From positions 1,601,501 through 1,665,500 of the forward strand of contig JAEVLN010000001.1 in assembly GCA_018350325.1 (NCBI GenBank): a DNA stretch of 64,000 bases, in the 5' to 3' direction. The notes beneath the pieces were generated by a model. That model was not told the DNA's origin. It saw only the letters and a list, made by a program, of their open reading frames with translations, and searched no databases. Both the position numbers and the translations under genes were made by a program. Shown here piece after piece: positions 34,586 to 46,558 of this stretch (position 1 is the stretch's first letter; every line of letters begins with the position of its first letter). This stretch comes from Globodera rostochiensis. Taxonomy: Eukaryota > Nematoda > Chromadorea > Rhabditida > Heteroderidae.

Positions 34586-35232
34586 TGCTGTTTGAATGGA
34601 CGGACCGGTTGAACTGCTCGAAAATGTTGAAACCACACATTTTTTTCTTTGGCATTCGCCGCCGTTTTTATGTGTTTTATTGGCCAAATGTGCGAATAAC
34701 AAATAAAAAATGTGGCAATTTTTGTGGGGCGTCCGCGAAGGATTGGCCCATAAAAACGGCAAAAAAAATGTGGTCCCAAGAAACTGGCCCGTCGTCCGTC
34801 CACCCGATGCTTCCGGCGCTTCCGATTTCATCGTCCCCCACCCCCCCCCCCCCACCATACATCACGAAACTTTTGCGCCGGCAGCAAAAATTCCCCCGGG
34901 GACACAACAGCAAAAGAACATTGCCGCCCCTCCATTTTCGGCATTTGGCCATCCCCGCCGGGCTTTTTACAGCTGCCGACCGACCCCCTAATTTATTCTC
35001 GCCCCCCCCCTCCACCCATTCTCGGCATTGGCACTCACTTCATTCATTCATTCACTCTCTGTGCTCATCCCACACAAAAAAAAAGCAGCGGCAGCAACAT
35101 TCTTGGGAGTTTCAGAAGACTCGCGCAGTCCGCCGAACGAACTGAACAAATTTTCCGTTTTTCCACAATTTCGGACCGGTGCTGAACCACCATAAACCCC
35201 TGGTGCCGGGCTTGAAAGCCCCTCAAAAAAGC
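34586..35232. other. Intergenic stretch before the K+ channel gene
   Basis: The 650 bp hold an AATAAA-like signal just after the SXP gene (34687-34712 region), poly-C runs at 34846-34852 and 35002-35011, and TTCATTCATTCATTCA simple repeats near 35039. Overlapping open frames on both strands give no recognisable protein. Confidence 0.45.
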
Positions 35233-38200
35233 ATGTCGTTTGCCGTAAGGAGTGGCGGCAGTGTGAAGAAGAAAAAGTCGGACGAAGTCAGTCTTGTACA
35301 AAAAAAGTCGAGCCAAGATCAGCTTGTTGATCAGCAGGGACCCTTTCGATCGGTGAGTCTACCCAATGCAATCGATCGGGACAAATTTCCGATCAACCGC
35401 TTTTCGGGACTAAAAAAATTTAATCAATCCAATGCTTTGTAAGACATCGAAAACGCTTTTGCTCGATTCCGATCGGTGTTTGTTTCCAAAAAATCACTCT
35501 CCTCCTCTGATCAGTACTGATCACACCAAAAAATTCCCATTAAAGTGCCTTCATTTGTACCGGAAGCCGCTGGCAGTGAGTATATTTTTTTTTTGATTTT
35601 TGATCAGTCTTCTGTTACCTTAATCAAAGGTGAATGCCCTCTGCCTTTGCTTCCTGCTTTTCTACTCACTTTTTGGCGGCTTCATCTTTCTCCACTTTGA
35701 GGAGCCCAATTGGAAAATGGTAAAGCTTGATCAATTTGATTGATCCATTTGATCGCAATTTTAATGTTTGGATCTGATCAGAAAAACATTAAAAATCGTC
35801 GGGAAGCGGGGAATCACAAATTGTCGGAGTCGAGCAAGATTGTTGGGGACAGGATAGACTTTTTGGGTCAAAAAATACCGAGTTTTGGCCCTTCTTCATG
35901 ACATTTTCTGATCAGATCAGACCGCAAATGTTGTGGAAATCGATCAACTCTAACGATTGTTAATTCAGTCCCGGGAGAGGGAAATGGCCGAACGGCTCCA
36001 ATGTGTGGAGGGCGCCATCAGCGCCGGGAGGGCAAATGCCAATGGCCGTGCCGAGGAAATGCTGGCGGAGCGCATTGTGGTGAGGTGCGTGCTCAGCCAG
36101 GGCAGGGACGAGCGAATGGAGTGGAATTTGAAGTCAGTTTTGGGGGGAATTTAAATTTTGATTTTAATCCAATTTCAGAAATGCGGTTCTGTTTGGGTTC
36201 GGCATTCTGACAACATTGGGTAAATTTTCAATTAATTTTTGGTTTTTTCCTCGACCCCCGGGGCGTCATGTCGGGGCATCGGAGTTCTTGGCCCGGGCTG
36301 AAGTCTAAAAAGTCGGGGTCAAATTTGGGTTTGCCATTCGGGAAGGCATGCCGTCGATCGGGTTCTTTCGGGGACGGCATGCCGTCGATCGGGTTCTTTC
36401 GGGGACGGCATGCCGTCGATCGGGTTCTTTCGGGGACGGCATGCCGTCGATCGGGTTCTTTCGGGGACGACATGTCGGGGCGGGGGCAGGCCCACGGGGT
36501 CAGGACAACCCCACTCAACTGGACCGCGCATCATTGGCACCGCATCTTTCAGGTTACGGTAAAATTGAGCCGCAGACCACCGAAGGGAGGGTCAGTTGCA
36601 CACAATTTAATTATATAAATTTAATTAATTTTAATTCCTTTTTGACAGCTGTTCACCGTGTTTTACGGCTTTCTTGGGGTAACATTTTGAAAATGGCAAA
36701 ATTTTTGGAGTTTCCTTGGCGTTCCGCCTTCAGGTGCCGTTTACCGTAATCATCTTCACCAACTTTGGCCGTTATTTGCAACGGTTGGAGCGCTGCGTAC
36801 GAAAACGCCTCTGGCGACAATGGCGTCGCTTCGCGCATTGGCGACACAACGCCAGCAACAGCAAACTGTTCAGGCCCGGCGGGCAAAGGAAGGGGTCAGT
36901 AAATTGTGCCAAAGATGGAAACCCGGACAGTTCTGGATGCCCGGGAGCCCTCCTCTTTTGTGGGGGCCGTGTATTCCGGAACACAGACAATTAGTGACTG
37001 ATCCGGAATTCCGGATCCCCGGCCACATGAGTGATCAGCAACCAAAATTCTGATCAAAAAAAAATCGAAAAATTCCGTTAAAGAAGTTGGATGCTGCCAC
37101 CGATCACGGTGTTGGACGAGGAGGGCCATGGCGATGTTGTTGTTGTACGCCATCAGAATGGGGACGAAGTTGGGAGCGGAACTGAACGAGCCCAAACGGT
37201 TGAGGAGGCGCAAATGTTTGTCGAAGACGCCGACGACGACGAGGCGGAGGAGGACGAAGAGGAGGACCAAATATCGCCGCTGACATTGGTGTTCATCGTC
37301 TTCCTCTACTTGGTCAATAACACATTTTAAATTATGTGATCTGATCATAAGTGATCGATCAGTAAAGATATTCATCCTTCCTCTCCATCCTTAGGCGTTT
37401 GATCACTCACTCACTAATCAGTCTTCTGATCGAACCCCAATGATATGGACTATCACTGCTCCAATATTCCTCTGATTCTGTTCATAATTGGATGTTTGGT
37501 TCATGTCAGATCATGAATCTTGGCTTATCTGGACACCAGATCAGACTAATAAGTGATCACCCCCCCCCCCAACAAATTTTGTCAATCAGCAAAACACTCA
37601 CAAATCAGTCCCAAAATTGTTCAGCTTCTCGGGGCAATGCTCATCGACTGGCTGGACGATTCTGTCGATTTTGCGAACGGCATTTACTTTGCCTTCCTCT
37701 GTTTGACCGCCATCGAGTACGGCAAATTGATTCCCACCGAGTGAGTACGGGCCTCAAATTTTTGCAGGACGAAGCCCTCCCCCCAGCCGATTCAGTGCCA
37801 ATTCCAAATTTTTACAGCCCCTTCTATTTGCCCCTGGTGATCGCGTACATTTGCTTTGGCCTCGCCATCTCCACAATTGCATTGGGTGGGTGGCCAAACG
37901 CTTGGCCCCTCCCCCAAAATTTGAATTTTTTTGAATTACCCATTTGGCCAACAAACAGACATCGGCTCCACCTATGTGAAGCGGCTGTACTATTTGGGAC
38001 GCAAAATTCGCAACATCGCCAGCATTAAAATTTGGTTTGGTGCAAAGCATTTGCGGGTGCGTGAACTGCTCGCCGCGCTCGGCCACAACATCGGGCTGGA
38101 GCCGACCGTGTTGTGCGACCTGGACTTGGAGCAGCTGATTTCGGTGCTTGAAGAGGAAGGGGCGGGTTTGGCACAAACCCCAGGGCATGTAACCGGATGC

Positions 38201-40129
38201 CAAACAAAATCTCCGGAATTCGGTTACATCCCTGGCACAACCCATGTCTCAGGGTTGTGGCACACTCCAGAAGATGTAACCGGGTGCCAAAAATTGTCCG
38301 GAATCCGGTTACATCACTGGCACAAACCCATGCCTTCGGGCGAGGGTGGCTATGCCAAATTTGGGCTGTCCAAATTAATGCCAAAAAATGCTTCAGAGTG
38401 CCATCCAAGTGAAGGAGGGCCGTCTGCATCGAGTGCCCCAAACACACATGGTGGGTGAGTGGGTGCAGTCAAGCAACAATTACAAAAGCTGCTTTAGGCT
38501 TATTTTGGTCCCTGAACCCCCGGCAAAACCGTTCCCGAAGAACCCGGAGCCCTGAAACCCCCCGACCCGCAACATTTTTAGGCAACATTCCCGACCCGAT
38601 TCCCGAAAATGCCAACCTCTAACAGTGTTTTTTGATTTTAGGATGGCGGGATTTGAGTTTTTGTTTCTTAAAAATCTTTGCAATTTAAGATTATGGACGG
38701 AATTTGGCCACCCGGTTAGTTCCGGTCGGTTCGTTGTTCAGTTGTGTTCTTCCGATCACTTTCAGAGTTGGTTCCGCTGTTCCTCAAGGACGGCACTTTT
38801 CCCGGTTTGTTTTTCTTTTCGGCCGGCCGGACAGATCAGAACAAAGTGATCGGGGGAGAATCATTGATTCCCCCGCCATCGCCATTCGGGAATGGCACTC
38901 GAGACCAATAAAAATGCGCCATTTTTCTCGAGTCCCGGTACTCGCGAATCGCGAGCAGTACACCAACCAACCAACCCAAGCTATCCAATATGGTTCAGAA
39001 TGGGTGGACGCGGACGAGCGTCGCAAGTGGAGCGTGGCGAGCGTGATGGTGCGGCGACGGAGCATCCGCGGCGGTTCTGCCGCTACCGCGACACTCTCCC
39101 AACCGTTGGTGAGCCAAATTTGGAGTAAATGTCCATCCCTGCACATCATCTTCGAGCAGCACAAACAGTCGTCGATGAGCGGAAGCGCGCGTTCCGCGGC
39201 TGCCGCCTCGCTGCTGCTCAGTCAACCGCCGGAACGGACGCCGCCGCTGCCGCCCGTGCAGCCGGACCGCCTGTCCGTCGTCCGTTTTGAGGAATTTGTG
39301 CGCACGCAAGAGGACGATCGACGGCTGTTGTTGTCGTCGTCATCTGCGGACGCGCAACGCCGCAAGTGTTGTTACTATCCGCCGATGCTGCTGACGGAGG
39401 AGGCCGAGCCGGACAGCACAACGTCCGGCATCAACTCCGGTAGTTTCTGCGCACAAATTTAATCTGTGGGAGATCGATCAATTTTGGTTTTGATTGATTT
39501 TAAGAGTCTCAAAATACTCCGTCCGATCAAAAAAAATCGATCGGAATTGATCCGGAGCCGCTCAATTTAAGGGAGACCGATCGATTGATTTTGCAAAATT
39601 TTTTGATTGATTTTCGAAGGGCTCAAAATACTCCGTCCGATCAAAAAAAAATCGATCGGAATCGATCCGGAGCCGCTCAATTTAAGGGAGACCGATCGAT
39701 TGATTTTGCAAAATTTTTTGATTGATTTTCGAAGGGCTCAAAATACTCCGTCCGATCAAAAAAATCGATCGAATTGATCCAAAGGCTAACTCCCGTTTTC
39801 TCTGAACACGTTTTGTTGACCGAAAAAGTTCAGATCCCGATCTGTCTTTCGTCGACACAACCGCCTTGCCCACCTCGTCCTGGTCCCTGTCCGTGCCGTC
39901 CTCGTCCGGCGGCTGCGGCGGCGCCATTTTCCCCCCAACCCAAATGCGACGTTCCGAAACTGTGCCGCCCGTTGGCCACCCGGACAGTTCACTCTTTTAC
40001 ATGTGCACCTTTCCGTCAATGGAAATGTCCGGCAAAAAGGCGCCGCCCCTTCCCCCGTTGGCACCGCTTCCGCCCTTCACAGAAGCGGAAGAGGAGGAGG
40101 AGGACGAAGTCGGATACGGAGGCGTATAA
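35233..40129 (+). CDS. Two-pore-domain K+ channel, TWK type
   Basis: Exons resolved in phase: 35233-35352, 35546-35575, 35630-35719, 35969-36132, 36179-36219, 36553-36590, 36649-36678, 36734-36894, 37087-37311, 37625-37740, 37818-37885, 37959-38143, 38397-38450; then about 38999-39462 and about 39830-40129 (stop TAA), with one or more small exons near 38765 unresolved. TM1 is LCLCFLLFYSLFGGFIFLHF, followed by a long extracellular loop, pore 1 with filter TTLGYG, TM2 (TVFYGFLGVPFTVIIFTNFGRYL), an acidic loop (DADDDEAEEDEEEDQ), TM3, pore 2 with TAIEYG, TM4 (YLPLVIAYICFGLAISTIAL) and a Ser/Pro-rich tail. TWK channels carry background K+ current at the plasma membrane (family knowledge). Pore 2 has Glu where the first filter Gly is expected. 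Intron 5 splits the pore-1 Gly codon and contains a 31-bp tandem repeat. Confidence 0.88.
36345..36468. repeat. 31-bp tandem repeat, four copies, in a K+ channel intron
   Basis: Four essentially identical 31-bp units start at 36345, 36376, 36407 and 36438, each containing GGCATGCCGTCGATCGGG and TTCTTTCGGGGAC. Half-units with changes flank the array (GGGGCGTCATGTCGGGG, GACATGTCGGGG). 31 is not a multiple of three, and the array lies between exons encoding TTLG and YGKIE, so it is intronic. Confidence 0.92.
39468..39785. repeat. About 115-bp tandem repeat, three copies
   Basis: Three units carry CTCAAAATACTCCGTCCGATC at 39508, 39622 and 39737 (spacing 114 and 115 bp), with shared GGGAGACCGATCGATTGATT and CCGGAGCCGCTCAATTTAA. 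The array sits in the last intron of the K+ channel gene and is GATC-rich. Confidence 0.9.
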
Positions 40130-41065
40130 TTTTGTTTTTCGGCCTCGGATTGATCAATTTGTTTAAATGAACCCTTTTTTGAATTGTGCCATTGATTCAC
40201 TTTTCTGTGGAGATCGGACTGGACCCGGTTTTATGCGGCCCAATAATCCTGATAATTTTGGATAAACCCGAACTGTCTGACCCGGGCCCGCACTCGGGTA
40301 TGATTGAGCTGTGAAAATTCAATCCCCGGTCTCGACTTTTTTAAAGTTCCGATCGCTACTTTTTCTGTTTTTTATTTCTTTATTTCAAATCATTTTTTTG
40401 TCTTTCAATATGTAAAATAATAAATAAAATTGAAAATAACACAAATTTATTTTATAAACATTTCCACATCAGCGCCTATTGGCACAACAACATTGCCGGA
40501 GCCCCGGTGCGATTAAATGAAAAAAAAAAAAAACACAAATATTTTCCATCAAAATTCCGTTCGTCCTCCGTTCATTCACTTTTTGGGCTCACTCGGACCT
40601 TCGTTTGCGTCAAACAATCTGAAAATTAGAATATAAGAAGACAGAAACAAAAGAAAAAGGGGGAGCCTATTGTTTTGCACTTTTCAAATTTGGGCCAATT
40701 TTCTTAATAAATTGTCATCAAAAATCAAAAAAAAAGCCGATATTTTAAAATTAGGTTGCAAATTCTTAACAAATTGAGTAAAAAATTCAAAAATTTTGCT
40801 CGGCGGCGCCTATCGGCACCGCCGACCCAACCGCGCCCTCAAAAAATGTTAAAATTCTATAAAATTTACTGAAATTGCATCAAATATAAAAATTGCTTAA
40901 GAAAAATTTAAGAAAAACGGAAAATGCACCCCCAAAGAATCGACTTGTTTGGCTTGCCCCCCCCCTCCGAAAATTTTTTCTGGTTACGCCGCTGGGTCCT
41001 TGGGTTCGGAAAGTAAGTTTTTGGGGGGTAGGGGGTAAAGCTAAAACCCTTTTCATATTTCATCC
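40130..41065. other. Intergenic stretch between convergent genes
   Basis: This 0.9 kb separates the 3' ends of the K+ channel gene (+) and the F-box-like gene (-). It has AATAAA motifs near 40421, an A-run at about 40518, the GC hairpin at 40801-40824 and AT-rich filler. No exon is seen. Confidence 0.5.
40801..40824. repeat. GC hairpin, dispersed copy 1
   Basis: CGGCGGCGCC-TATC-GGCACCGCCG: ten-base arms with one mismatch around a 4-base loop, set in AT-rich DNA. Related copies are at 42575-42598 and, inverted, at 51080-51103. Confidence 0.8.
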
Positions 41066-42746
41066 TCACTCGTCGCCGATGTTATAGTCCTGGAGTTCAA
41101 TGTGGATGCTATTCCACCAAAGTCGTGGCTCCGTCGTCTCCACCGCCCACTCCGCCGCCTCCTTTTCCCACACGGCCCATTTGTCTTCGTCGCGCTCAAT
41201 TGGACAGCGAATAAGCAGGCATAAGTCTGAACGAACGTGTCGCAACACCAATCGCTCCCCCGTCAAAGTGTTCTTCAGTTCAAATGGTGCATTGGTGACA
41301 GCCCAAAGACAGACGATAAAATTGATCGGATCGGTCGAATTGACAAATGCCTAAAATAGATTAATTCATAAATCGGAAAGTCCAATAAAACACATTTTAA
41401 AAAGACACACCGTGCTGAGTTACCTCTATGAGTCCTTCCATTTCTCCCGAATGACGGCGACAGCAAAGCATCTTCAAGCGAACGCCTTCACGGGCAGTGA
41501 GCAACCATTTGGCCAATGCTTGTCCAGAAGAAGCGCCGGCACTGTCATCGGCCGGGAACTCGAGGAAACCATGGCAACTGATCACTCGGAGCTTTGCGCA
41601 ATCGCGGAGAACGGTCGGAGAGAATTGGCGCAAACGGTCGAGGGTGTCGGTGGAATATAATGGAAATTCGCAAATGTTGTCTTTGATCAGAGGCCAAATC
41701 TGGTGACAAATGATTTCCCATGTGCGGTTTTGGTCAAAGCGTGTTCCAATGGAAAGCTTGGTCTGTTTGGGGTCGAAAAGTCGGCGAATGCTTTTGAGAA
41801 ATTCGATGACACTTCGGTCGATGTAACTAAAAACGGGATTCATGCCTTATAACAGCGATCGTTCTGATTTTTAAATGTCCTGAACCAGGGGCGTAGCCAG
41901 ATTGATTTTTGATGCAATTTGTTAAGAAAATTGGTCAAAAAAACTGTGAAAGTGCAAAACAAAAGGGTCCCTATGGTTTTTTTAATTCTCAAATTTCATT
42001 TCGGGGGGGGGGGGAATTCCCCTGATTCCCCCCCCCCGCCCTGGATACGCCCCTGTCCTGAACTGACCTTATCCAAATGCAGTCAAATCCGATCACTTTG
42101 TCCGGAAACGGCTCTTGAGGAATCGGCAGCTGATGCTTGACCAAAACTTCAAAAAAAAAAAATAAAATTTTGGTTGAAAATCCCTTATACAAATTGAGTT
42201 TAAATTCAAAACCCCCCCCCCTACTAAACTCTCATCCAATTTGAGAACATCAGAACCTTTGACTCTATCTTCACCACCCGAAAGTGGCATCAGACGGCGG
42301 AATTTGAGTTTGGCAATTTCAGCGCCCTTTCCGTCAGCTGCGCGGCGAATTGTCAACCAACCCAACGACCATTCCTTCGAATTGAAATGCGCGTCCACCA
42401 AAAAGTCTAATCGATCGCTGATCAGCGCAACTTTCAGTCCGAGCACAAAAGGGCCACAAAATTGGAACACTTCGAACAAAACGTCGTCACAAATGAAACT
42501 GAAAATTTGCAATTATTCGTAATTTGGACTAATTTACTTAACAAATTTCGTTAAAATATTCAAAAAAGAATTCCCGGCAGCGCCTATCGACACCGCCGAC
42601 CCTCTCCCTCCTAGAATGAGTAGAATTCGCAAAAAAAATTTGCATTTTATAAAATCCTTCTTCGTAAAAATACTCTTCACTTTTAAATTTAAAAAAACTC
42701 ACATTTCCTTCAATCGTTTCTCCACTTTCGTCGGATTGTCAGACAT
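41066..42746 (-). CDS. F-box-like protein of an expanded cyst-nematode family
   Basis: Minus-strand exons: 42746-42703 ([14 protein letters not shown]), 42498-about 42213, 42146-42068, 41826-41424, 41350-41066 (stop TGA). The N-terminus ([18 protein letters not shown], then [14 protein letters not shown]) looks like an F-box. The rest ([74 protein letters not shown] and a C-terminal [12 protein letters not shown]) matches from memory a very large predicted family in Globodera and Heterodera. If the F-box is real, it would recruit substrates to an SCF ubiquitin ligase (inference). Exon 2 ends in a G10 run, and its phase does not fit exon 3 by one base, so this is either a homopolymer sequencing error, a different donor or a frameshifted copy. 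Confidence 0.72.
42575..42598. repeat. GC hairpin, dispersed copy 2
   Basis: CGGCAGCGCC-TATC-GACACCGCCG, the same arrangement as copy 1 with changes in each arm. It lies in the first intron of the F-box-like gene. The AT-rich flanks (TTAACAAATTTCGTTAAAA) also resemble those of copy 1 (TTAACAAATTGAGTAAAAA). Confidence 0.75.
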
Positions 42747-43455
42747 TTTTTGTTGTTGCAAATTCAAATGATTTTTACGATTCCAATGAGCTAAAAAATG
42801 AAAAGATGGCATTAATACATGTAAAAATTAAAAAATAAAATGTGGGAGAAGAAGCAAAAAAAAAAACTCGGGGTCCGGGACGGGCAAAGCTCCGAAGCTC
42901 AAAATACACGACACAAAGTTTTGCATATTTTTTTCCGTTTTCCGTAAAAAAGGCAATTTTTTGGGCAATTTTGGAAACGCAATGAACGGAAATGAACGAA
43001 AAGCGGCGGAACGAAAAAGCCAATCTTTGTGTAGACATTTCGTCGAGTAGACATTTTAAAATGTCAAAATGTCGCAAAAAAAAATTTCGGCTTTCTGTTA
43101 GATTGTTTGAATTTGGCATTCACTTTGAATTTGGCATTCACTTTGAATTGGCATTCAAAAAAGTTTGAATTTGGCATTCAAAGCAGTTTTGATTGGCGTT
43201 GCTTTTTAAGTTTAGAAAAAAAACTCGCCCTGTTTTTTCCAAGCTTATTTTATTATAACTTTTTTCACCGTCAACTAAATCAAAGATTTTTGATATCATT
43301 CGAAAGCTTATCATTAGTAGAAGCTACCAACAAGCAAACGCTAAACGATTGGACAAAGGTCTGATGTGAAAGCATTTTTTTTTTGTTTAGCAAAGCGATG
43401 TTTTCGAAAATGCTAATTATTTTTTGAGTGTTTATTAACATCCGATGTGAAGAAA
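42747..43455. other. Intergenic stretch between F-box-like gene and SNX17
   Basis: The two genes are divergent, so this 0.7 kb holds both promoters. It includes the 18-bp tandem repeat at 43106-43180 and, near 43295-43350, a copy of the AAGCTACCAACAAGCAAACGCTAAACGATTGGAC motif family that also occurs around 52400-52900. No exon is seen. Confidence 0.45.
43106..43180. repeat. 18-bp tandem repeat
   Basis: Units TTTGAATTTGGCATTCAC start at 43106 and 43124. Slightly altered copies start at 43142 and 43164. Confidence 0.85.
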
Positions 43456-46246
43456 ATGATTCACATTGCGGTCCCTTCCTACCGAACGTTGGCCGACCAC
43501 GAAGATCCCTTCAACAAATTTACGGTGAAATTTTTGTGTTTATTAAAATGTAAAACTTTTTTTTTGTTTGATTTAGGTTTATGACATCCACGTAAATGGC
43601 GCCTTCCACGCGAGCGTTCGCTACAATTTGCTCTATTCACTGCACGAGAAACTCATCGACATTTTTGGATTTCGACTGAATGCGCCCGATTTTCCGCCAA
43701 AAAAATTATGGAAATTGGACACAAAATTGTTGAATGAAAGGCGCGAAGGGTTGGCCAAATACCTTCAGGGAGGTAAAAATGGGGGGAAAAAATTAATTTT
43801 TGCATGGAATTTATGTTTTTTTCAGTTATTTTGAACCCCGACCTGGCGAGGCATTCCGTAATGGAAAGGGTGTTCCTTGACTTTCAAGTGGTATGTATTT
43901 ATATTTTGAGCGAAATAAATTTGAATATTTTTTATGGGAATTTTTTAAATTTGAATTTTTGATCAATTTTAACGTGAATTTTTTGGAAAAATTTATTGTT
44001 GCTTAACACAATAATTCCAGAAGTCTTATTCGTTCTCCGTCAGTCGATTGATCAAATTGGAAATTTTTTTGCCCGACGGACGGCCGGTGAACGTCGAATG
44101 TGGCTCTGACGAGGCGACCAATGTAATAATGGAGGTTTGTTGGCAAGTTGTCCTTAAATAAACAAACAAAAAAAACATTTAGAGATTTTGTCGAGCGATT
44201 GGAATGGACGAAAAAAATGCCAAATATTTTGGCCTTTTCCTTTGTCGGCCGTGCCAAAGACGTGACGAAAACGGCACAATTTTGGCGTCGTCGTCGTCGT
44301 CTTCATCCGATGTCCTTTTCGACATGCTTTGTAAGAAATTCGAATAATTTAGGGTTGCACATTTTGAGAAAAAAACACTAGTTTTTAGGCGTTCGTTGGC
44401 TCAAAAATTTTGAGTCTCCATGGATTTCGCAGTGTTTGGCCAACAAACATTGCGCGAACAACGGCCATCATGATGAAGATGTTCAACATAAAATTGTTGT
44501 CCACCGCGTCACATGGGACCCATGTGTGGAGGAGCCGCTTTTGGATGACGCCGGGGCGCTCAAAGTGCTCTACCTTCAGGTTTTTAATCATTTTTTAACA
44601 AAAAAAAAATGCAAATAAAAATATACAAATATTGCGCGATGCATTAAATATTGCATATTTTTGTTAGTCTCGCGTCCCTTTTTGTACAATTTTTTTGCTG
44701 TGTGTGTGGTCAAAGGGATTGGGATTTTTTTTAAATGGCCGGGAGGGATTTTGGCCAAAATCCCGAAACCCGGTTTAATCCCAGTCGCACCAAAAAGCCG
44801 GGATTGGGATCCAAAACCCGCTGATAATCATTAAATGTAAACCTTTTTTAGGCTGTCAATGACATTCAGAGAGGTCTTTTCCAAGTGCCGCGTGAAATGA
44901 AAGAGAAACTCCGTTCGTTGCAGGAATACGGCGACTTCAAGCAGGTCGGTTGGTTTCCATTATTTTGGACAAATTTTGGTTTTGGGTCGATTTGTGCAAT
45001 GCACACACAGAACAATTGATAGAACAAATTTTGTCGGTGTCCAAATCCGATGCTGTCGTCGTACTAACAAAAAATCGTCTTTGTCCCTGACAGTTTCTGC
45101 GGTTGTGCCATCTGCAGCCCGACTACGGCTACGAGTGCTTGGCACCCGTGCATTCCGATTTCCCGTCGGATGGAAGCATTTGCGAGCTGAAGGTTGGACG
45201 TCGACAGCTCATCATTGCCTATCCGGACGACGAGGTGCTCAGAGCGTTCAACCCTTTCAGATAAAATCAGAAATTTTAATGCTAAAAAATTGAACTGTTT
45301 TCCAAAAATTTGGTGGCCGAAGAATTTATTTGATCGGTGGAAATACTTTTTTTTTGCAGGGTCAAATTGTTCGATTTGCATTGACATTCAAGCGAATTCG
45401 CGTGTGGCGCGTGTCCCACTCCGAACACCAGCTTGCCCAGATGAGCTTCCAGCTGGAGTACCTGCGGCAAATGGACGAGTTTGGGCTGATCACTTTGCGC
45501 ACTGATCAGGCAATCGATCGATGATTGGGGGAAATTTTTAAAGTTTTGAGTGCACTATTTTCAGTCCGTCCTTTTGTCGCTGTTCTTCCAATCAATTGGG
45601 GACGAAATTTTGCAGGATCAACACCATAACGCTGAAGTAAACATTTTTTGGGGTTCCAAAATTTTTTGTAAACAAAAAAATAATAATATTTGCACAGCCA
45701 TCATTCAAATTTGATGACAACATTTCGCTGCGGGCAGCCGAGCTGTTGGAGACGTCGAAGGCCAATTCAATTGTGGCAGGGGCCGACGATCAGCGCAGCA
45801 TCAAATCCCATTCCAACAACTCGTCCAATTCCAATGCCAACTCGTCCACCGTGTTGGAGGCGTTCAATGGCATGGCCGGCGGCAATGAGCATCGCATAAA
45901 TTTGATTTCGGTAGGTACATTTACGGCACTGAACCGGTGATTTTATTACGGTCGAGAGTAGGCAAGACCCCATGAATTTGTTTGTGGTAAAATTCGGGAA
46001 TTTGATGTTCTATTTGAGTTTTTTGGGCTGAATTTACAGAAAAAAAGAATGCCAGTTTTTCCGGAATTGTGGCTGATCAGACAGACCGATCGGTTGTTGA
46101 TCATTCATGGTCGGGGGGGGGGCTTAACACGGAGCCGATGGCATATTTTGTATTGTGATTTATTGAATGAAAATGTTTGCTTTTAGTATCAAATGCCATT
46201 TCTGGACCATGACAACTTTGGGGATGTGATGGATGAGGATTTGTGA
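43456..46246 (+). CDS. SNX17: Sorting nexin 17 (PX-FERM)
   Basis: Twelve exons join in phase: 43456-43524, 43577-43772, 43826-43890, 44021-44134, 44183-44330, 44389-44579, 44852-44944, 45094-45234, 45360-45510, 45565-45636, 45698-45910, 46187-46246. The PX domain shows YDIHVNGAFHASVRYNLL, LHEKL, FPPKKLW and RREGLAKYLQ. The FERM-like part has FLDFQV, LEIFLPDGRPV, KYFGLFL, LKVLYLQAVNDIQRG and RIRVWRV. The C-terminus FGDVMDEDL matches the acidic DEDL tail that in SNX17 contacts Retriever (family knowledge). The protein sorts NPxY cargo from endosomes back to the plasma membrane. The intron after 45510 begins with GC and not GT. A codon-repeat serine run (TCG-rich) occurs in exon 5. It is the first gene of a co-oriented trio. 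Confidence 0.93.
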
Positions 46247-46558
46247 CCACTTTCTTTTTTGTTAAATATTTTTTCCAACTAATTCCAATATTCTTTTTTA
46301 CTTAATTCTCTCTTTTTCTGTGATAATTACATGCATAATTAATTCTTTCAGTTTCTCAAAACGTTTTTTGTCCAAAAAATCTCTTTTCATGCCATTTTCG
46401 CGCCATAGTGAAAGTACCGATCACACACATTCATTGTTTTGTATTACTGTTTAATGTTTTTCTCTTTAACTATTTTTTAAAATTGTTTTTTTCTATATTT
46501 AATTAAAATGTTTCCATTTATCAGTTGCTTAATTCACATTTTTGCAGATTGATTTTGG

